Positions 57,917-64,000 of a DNA stretch of 64,000 nt are shown here, piece by piece (positions within the stretch are counted from its first letter, which is position 1; each line of letters opens with the position of its first letter). The position numbers were made by a program, and so were the translations under genes. Location of the stretch: the NCBI GenBank assembly GCA_963970005.1, contig CAXAMN010018890.1, positions 936,197 to 1,000,196 on the forward strand, given 5' to 3'. This DNA comes from Durusdinium trenchii. Taxonomy: Eukaryota; Sar; Dinophyceae; Suessiales; Symbiodiniaceae. Below the pieces are notes generated by a model. The model did no database searches, was not told the DNA's origin, and worked only from the letters and a program-made list of their open reading frames with translations.

Positions 57917-59873
57917 GGCGGCCCTTCTTTCAGGCAAGGTCGCTGGACAGTCGGTGCTGTCTGTTTTGTGGGTGCACCGGGGGCGGCCCTTGTTATCCCT
58001 TGTTCATGTCTTTCATGGGGCCATGGGAGTGTTCAATCAGCAATGCCATTTGCCCGTACTTGACCCATGGAGTGATGGAAAGGACAAGTCGGACTTCCGG
58101 AAGGCGGTGCGAGAGTCAAAGCTTCACCACGAGCTTCACCAGTATGGTGATCAAATGTGATCAGCTTCAGCCAAAAGATCCGAAAGTGGTAGGATATCAA
58201 AGACATGTGGCCAATAAGGGTGGAGCAAAAAGCTCCCTGATGATCCACCCTCATCCTCACCTCAATGACCTTGGCCAGTGCGACTTGTGACCCAAAATAG
58301 GCCACCACTTCCTCTTGACGGGATCCCCCCCCCCCCCCCCCCGTTATTCAAAAGAAAACAACTCCGTTTTCCAAGGTTTCAACGGGTGCCAGCGCTCGCG
58401 GCCATGTTTCCGGGCACACATGCGCCCCTCAAACGATGGAATGGCCACAGCTGGAGGAAGGCCCAGAAAGGATGATGGATGAAGTTTTTGGCTGAAAGGG
58501 TGAGGTGCCAGATGAAAGGTCCACAAGCCGGGCCTTTCATATAGATTTAAGCAACTCTCTTGAGCGGAGTCTACGCCGAGGTGCCGAAAATTCCAGCTGC
58601 GGCTGGCTGCTGAAGAGGCCTGGGGCTGGCTGAGCGAACCACTCTCGCTCGCTTTGACATAGGAATGCCATGGAATGCCACCAGCCACACGGTCGTATAT
58701 GTTCAGATATTTTCCGTGTTTCTGGATTCTTTTTCCAGGGCTTGTTGGGATGGCACACTCAAGGCCGGATTCCAGGTAAATATTCCAAAGCAGCTACGAA
58801 TCTGCCATGCTGCAAGCTGAGCAATTTCTATGTCACCAAAGAAGCCAATTCCAATGTTTGCTGTCCTCTCCCTCTCTCGTATTGTCATGAACGCATTCAT
58901 CATGCAAACAAATCCAAGGAACACAGGCTCTGAGCCAGGTGAGACACCCCAGCTCAGAACAACAATACCCCAACCTCATCCAACCAATGGACCTCCTCAA
59001 CACTGCAGGGCCCTCAAATGCCGCCCCCGAAGCGCGCAGTCCACAACGGGTGTTGGGTGCGGTCTGCGGTCTGAGGCCCTTGACACCTCACCAGAACTCC
59101 AGCCAAAGAGCTCCGCCTCCGAGGTGGGCTTGAGACGAACGAACGAGCCGGAGGACGCTGGAGGACGCTGGAGATCCGTTCGGACCCAGGGGTTGTGGGC
59201 TTAGGATTTTGCGGGGGTTGCCAGGCGGGAAACAAACACACGCATAGCGCACATAGTGGCATCAGGTATCCAATCTCCCGTTGAAAAAAGATTAAGGGCA
59301 AAACGGGCATCTGACATCATCTGACCCACGGAATGGGCATGTCTCTGGCCCCCTTCAGAAAAAAGAAACCATTGAGGAACAGCAATGGCAGGGTGCCTGC
59401 CAAATGTTTCGGCAAACTTAAAGAACTCATCATTTGATCTTGGCAATGCAAACACATAGTTCTGTTGCCACAAGCACACTCCTCTGCACGACATACTGCT
59501 TGAGAACACATGACCAATCACCAAAACCAACTTCATGACGATAGCGCTGAATCCAAGACCAAAAGCAAAACACATCCACCCTACAGGACCGATCACCGAG
59601 AACTATGGCACTCTCAGCCAAGCTCTTCATCTGTCATTGGACGGCTGGTGTAAGGAGGTGCGTTTGCCTCACTTGCAGGACTTGGTCACTGAGAACTTCT
59701 CACACCGACTTGCTCACCACCAGCGAACCATTTGGCGGATGGAGCTCTCCCTGGAAGTGGGTTGGTGCTGGTTTTGAGTTGGTCATGATAGATAGCGAAC
59801 TCCCCAACGCGCATGGCATCATTTGAGTTGACTTGGTGCTGGTTTTCTGCAAGCACGACGCCATGAAAAAGAC
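57917..59873. other. Between the SDR exons and the acetate kinase start
   Basis: Probably contains the last exons of the SDR gene. A minus-strand segment at about 59640-59700 reads EVLSDQVLQV after an AG and would suit the helix after the cofactor domain, but the join is not proven. Other exon-like segments lie at about 58540-58660 and 59060-59190. A run of 18 C occurs at about 58326-58343. Confidence 0.35.
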
Positions 59874-62106
59874 CTGCCGTCAAGACACAAGGTGTCGCCA
59901 ACGGCGGTGTCGCCCGGCTGCACACTCACTCCGCGCGTGTTGATGTCCTTGCACCGAAGACCAAGAAACAGGTCTCAAGGACACTCGGCAAGTAGGTTGG
60001 AGGCCATCGCTACGAACGCTAAGACTGAAGCTAAGCTACGAACGTAACCGAGGGCAGGCCTAGGGTGGACTCCTGTGGACTCTGTAGAGCTGCTAGGCAC
60101 TTACTACGGCAAAGGATAACCATGGCTAGAGGAGTGCAGCTCCAAAAGGAAACAGTTCGATGCCGGGGCCTTGTCCAGCTGGAACAGGGTCCCTAGGTAG
60201 CGATTGTTCTCATAGGGCCCACCAAACAGCCTCAGGTGCTCAGCTGACAGGCCGCCCAGTTGGAGGTCGACGGGATCGACAACAGCGACCTTGTCCAGTT
60301 TCATCCGGGGAGAAACGAAATTTAACAAATAAACACGTAAATTAAAACTACGGATTCCCCGCCCATCTGAGTCCCGCTGGAAATGGGAGAGTTCCCCAGG
60401 CCCTTCGCTCTCTGTCCTCCTCCCAACTGGGGACGCCGCTGGCCCGGGCGCACCACGGTGACCCCGAAGCCCTCCGCCGAGGCCTGGACGCGGAGGGAGC
60501 CAGGCACGCGCCAAGGCCTCCGTGTCGAGGCCTGTCAATTCGAAACAAGTGGAGGATTGATCAAATACCATGTTTCATACCACAAAACACATCAAAACAC
60601 TTCCCCCCACATCATGGAAGCGGGAGTGAAAAACACTGGTTAGTTGGGACTTCAATTTTTGCATGGTCGGTCTTACAAAGTGCCCCGTGGGGGGGCCATT
60701 CCATCCACGTCACCTGGTTTCAGGGAGTGTATCTCAAACACTCCAGGGGACTGGCATATTCACCGATCGCTTGGGGTGGTTTTTCAAGGTGGTCCATGCA
60801 GGGCATCTCCAAAAAACACTGGTAGGGATGGGGATCTGCTCTGTTGGCTCAGCTGATGCATAGCCTGGAGATGAACGTCCAAACACCAGTGTATTCAAAC
60901 GTATTCAATTACTTGAGTTGGCTTGATACGAACAACATCAACTTGTCTTGGCAAAAGAGGGAGGTTTTAAGTATCCTTCCAACATCCAAGTGGCGTTGAA
61001 ACAGTTGAGTGCTTCGAACCAAAAATGCAGATCAGCGTTCCTTCCTGCGTCACCCTTCTCAAACCAAGGGCGGCCCTCCACACTCTGAGTATGGCCTCCA
61101 CAACACGCCAAATTCTTGGACTAGACTCCAACCAGCATTTGGATAGCGAAGGTCAATCATGCTCCGTGACCATTTCCTTACAACCTTACATAATTAAGTT
61201 ATCTATCAGTCTATCAGTGATAGTTACTTTCGATTGTTACTGGCTGAAGGCCCGTGAGCCGAAAGAACCACCGGACCAAGTTCCGCTCTGCGGCCCAGGC
61301 CATCTGTGCCACTGCCTCCTCACCACGGGCCTGGCTCATGAGCGAACTCATGCGAACCCAGATGGAGGGGCATATGGCGGTCTCCACAGCGGGGTGGCCT
61401 TCCCCGCAGATTGATTTTTTTACGACGTACAATATATATATATTATATATATAATATTTATGATATTTATGCACGTTTGCATGAAATGTACTAAGTGGCC
61501 TCGTCAGTCATCTCCCACAGCCACTACACTGAGCACCGCACAAAACCCAAAAGTGCTCAGGCCATAATCATAAACCGACAATCATTAGTTAAAACTAATA
61601 CTAATACATGTTAAACAGTTAAACATGCTTAAACCATACATTAAATGAAAAGAAATATATAAACCTCTCAGGGTCCACCATTTGACCGACCCCGTCGGCG
61701 TTTCGGTCGCCGCCTTGGCATCCAGCACGCCACCACCGTTCAGGATGTTGTACGGGAAGCCATCGCGCCGAGTGACACCTCGCGTAAAAGAAAGGGAGGG
61801 ACAAGTGACAAATCAGGTTGGTCCACGTTGGTCAGGTTGGGAAATTCGTTTTCCAAGATCTCATCGATGCAGGTTGTTTCTTTTTTTGTCAGGCACTTGT
61901 TGTTTCAGTTTTGGCGAGGGGGGGAAATTGGACCCACTTCCCCAACACGTTTCTTGGGTTGAGGGGATCGCCAGCCACCTCGTCGATCCTCGTCGCCTCG
62001 GCCACATCGGTTTGGTCACAACGTGATCCCCGTCGTCCTCACCGCTTCGGCCGGATGGTCGAGCACCGCACCGATGGAAGACATGAGCACGAAGCGTCGT
62101 TTGGGC
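59874..62106 (-). CDS. Atypical short-chain dehydrogenase (NAD(P)-binding), partial, 6 exons
   Basis: NAD(P)-binding Rossmann protein of the NmrA-like/atypical SDR group, common in plastids; the substrate is unknown. Exons: 62106-62072 (RRFVLMSSI), 61778-61714 (VTRRDGFPYNILNGGGVLDAK), 61330-61301 (ARGEEAVAQM, only 30 bases), 60483-60440 (GFGVTVVRPG), 60230-60170 (LFGGPYENNRYLGTLFQLDK) and 59947-59874 (DINTRGVSVQPGDTAVGDT). All phases agree. The chain gives the usual order strand-SSIG, catalytic-type Lys in VLDAK, TVVRPGQL and the GDT segment. The first intron is GT-AG; the next four fit GC-AG. The glycine-rich cofactor motif must lie in exons above 62106 that I did not find, and the 3' end is unresolved. 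It sits upstream of acetate kinase on the same strand, with no functional link evident. Confidence 0.8.
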
Positions 62107-63890
62107 CTCGGTCGGTCGAACGACATGTGCCAAAATCAGCAAATACATGTGCACACACACACACACTATCTATCTATCTATCTGTCTATCTATCTATCTA
62201 TCTATCTACAAGGTATCTATCTGTGACTCCCTATCCGTACGCCGTACGCCAAAAAGATCAGTCAATTCCAATCACCCTTATCAATTCGGTATCCCAACAC
62301 CGCTCAAACACCTTCCCCGTGAGCTCTCTGTAGGAAGTGATGCTTATCACTGATCACTGCTTATCATGCTACATGCACAGCTTTGCAGTAGTATCAATCA
62401 TACCTTTGCCGTCCAACAAAGACATCTGATGGTCACATGCTGACTATACTGGATTATAAACAAGTAACAAATATACAGTGGTTGATGGTGTAAGACCAAC
62501 CTGTCATGGCAGTGGCCACTGTTTTTTGGAAAAAGGACTGCCCCTGCAATCTCCGAAGCTCAGAGAGTCGACTGCTTCCCATTCGTGGGGCAGTCCGCCC
62601 CACGCATGATCACCAAACAGAGGTGCACGAACAACCAAAGGCACCCCACACCTTCTCTGCAGAAGACCTTGGCGCACGAGAGCTCGCTGGAAGCCGAGAC
62701 TTCCGTGCCTGTCATGTTTTCTTTTACAGGGGGCTGTCGGAGAGCTAGCCCAAGGGCTCTGGGCTATGCCCAACGATGATGGATCCTTAAACGATCTTGA
62801 CGACCGGGAACCCAAAAAGGCGCCTCTTCCATGAATACGTCAGTCTGTGGGCACAAAACTGTTTGGACTGACAGTGGAGAGACATGTAGACCAAACCCCT
62901 GCCTCCTAGGTGACCTAACCGTAGCCCACCATGTCTTGCCCATGGCCCTTTTTTAGGCCACCTCGCTTCCGGCATCGGTATTGAGGAATCCAGTCTCCCT
63001 GATCTCGTTCAGTGTGATGGCGTGGGATCTTGAAAAGGCCCCTCACAGCCCACATCGGCCATCGGCAGTGAGATCCGCTTCAACGTGTCACGATTCAAAA
63101 GAGGGGGTGCCTCCTATCTGGTATCGTAGCCGCCCAAAGCACCCAGGTCCAGGCTGAGCAGCTTTACATGACCATAAGCTGGATGGGCCTAAAAAGTCAT
63201 ACAGCTCAGATAGGCGTGGTGGGGTGCAAGCGGTGTGTATATAAGAGAAAACTAAACCCAATGCCTCGTGGTGTTCCTCACTGAGCTCAAGGAAACCGAT
63301 CGCATCTCTAATTCGCTAGCCTCCTCAAATTCATTCTGGTCGCCCAATAGATTGATACGTGATGAATTCCCTGCAACAAATCCTTCGGTGGAAGTGCAAT
63401 CAATCTCTGGGGACCGTCGAGCAGTCGTTTTCCTAGACCCTCCCGGACCGCCGCAAAGGCCGCATGTGTGGCCCCCCCCCTCCGCTGCGGTCTATGTAGA
63501 GCAAAGGTGCCACACATGCGCGACGTTCTTCACGCCAAAGTGATCCACCTCATGTCTTCGACGTGCGGGTCAAGGTGTTTGATCAAGGTGGAGGTGCACG
63601 GTCATTGGCTACGGATCACTTTGGCACCTGGTAAAGTGGTGGATCTACTTTGCAGCTTAGGACAATGAATATTCATTTCCCACATGAATCAGCCTAATAA
63701 GGAGGTTGACGGGTATTAACATCAAACACCAAAACCGCATGCGTCCTGCGACAAACATTTCAACGCGCGCTTGTTGGAAAGCTGCGGATCCTGCCGAACG
63801 AAAGGATTCCAATACCAAAGGCGCCGATCCTAAAACGCCTAAAATATATTAACATATCATTAAAACACCATAAAATGATCCCCCTTGTGG
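62107..63890. other. Upstream of the SDR exons; microsatellite and possible exons
   Basis: Holds an AC run followed by TATC repeats at about 62149-62214. Minus-strand segments at about 62560-62700 and 63400-63500 are open and basic and might include the missing N-terminal SDR exons, but no nucleotide-binding glycine motif is recognisable. Confidence 0.35.
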
Positions 63891-63899
63891 AGGTCTCTG

Positions 63900-63952
63900 G
63901 GGTGAGGGATTTGATTTTATAAAGAAAAATCATTTATAAAATGGAATCCCTC
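63900..63952. repeat. Imperfect inverted repeat around TTTATAAA
   Basis: gagggattt at about 63903 and aatccctc at about 63943 face each other, with ATTTTATAAA and TTTATAAAAT inside, giving arms of about 20 bases with few mismatches. Related TTTATAAAATG words recur up to the window end. Confidence 0.6.
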
Positions 63953-64000
63953 AGGCTGCTGCTTTATAAAATGAGAACCCGACCTTTTTATATAATGGCG

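Overview
This window looks like nuclear DNA of a dinoflagellate, most likely a symbiotic alga of the Symbiodiniaceae. The evidence is indirect but consistent. Genes are broken into many short exons. Introns end in AG and are usually followed by G, and many begin with GC or GA instead of GT. Every gene I could place lies on the minus strand. The long gaps hold microsatellites, minisatellites and dead retroelements, including repeat families I associate with these algae.

Four conserved multi-exon genes can be reconstructed, all on the minus strand: phosphomannomutase (about 2.66-6.91 kb, 9 exons), a J-domain protein (about 13.4-16.3 kb, partial), an atypical SDR / NAD(P)-binding protein (59.87-62.11 kb, six consecutive exons, partial) and a complete acetate kinase (52.78-57.92 kb, 10 exons, 417 codons plus stop). 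Their metabolic roles differ, and nothing suggests they act as one pathway. Between them lie exon-like segments of unrecognised proteins, densest at 20.2-22.2 kb and 31-41 kb.

Two retroelements stand out. At 22.48-24.54 kb a decayed reverse transcriptase/RNase H element is flanked by repeats in the split order typical of DIRS/Ngaro-type elements. At 44.62-50.63 kb a LINE-like element lies on the plus strand between two CATA/TACAT microsatellite tracts. It has a coiled-coil ORF1 followed by a second reading unit. That unit opens with a domain carrying the Cys box and His box of a ubiquitin-specific protease (family C19), followed by remnants of an AP-type endonuclease, the C-terminal part of a reverse transcriptase, a degenerate RNase H and three evenly spaced CCHC zinc motifs. 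The reverse transcriptase core is missing and several frameshifts are present, but the protease segment is uninterrupted. This protease-bearing LINE is the most interesting object in the window.

The rest is intron and intergenic DNA with simple repeats: a 25-27 bp minisatellite at 26 kb, an AGT array at 29.6 kb, a GAGGAT array at 33 kb, a 42-bp repeat and a TCTAGA-rich tract at 38.5-39.6 kb, and a CTG array at 42.2 kb. Two assembly gaps (10 N and 400 N) are present. Gene models were built by eye from protein similarity and splice-phase consistency, with no transcript support.
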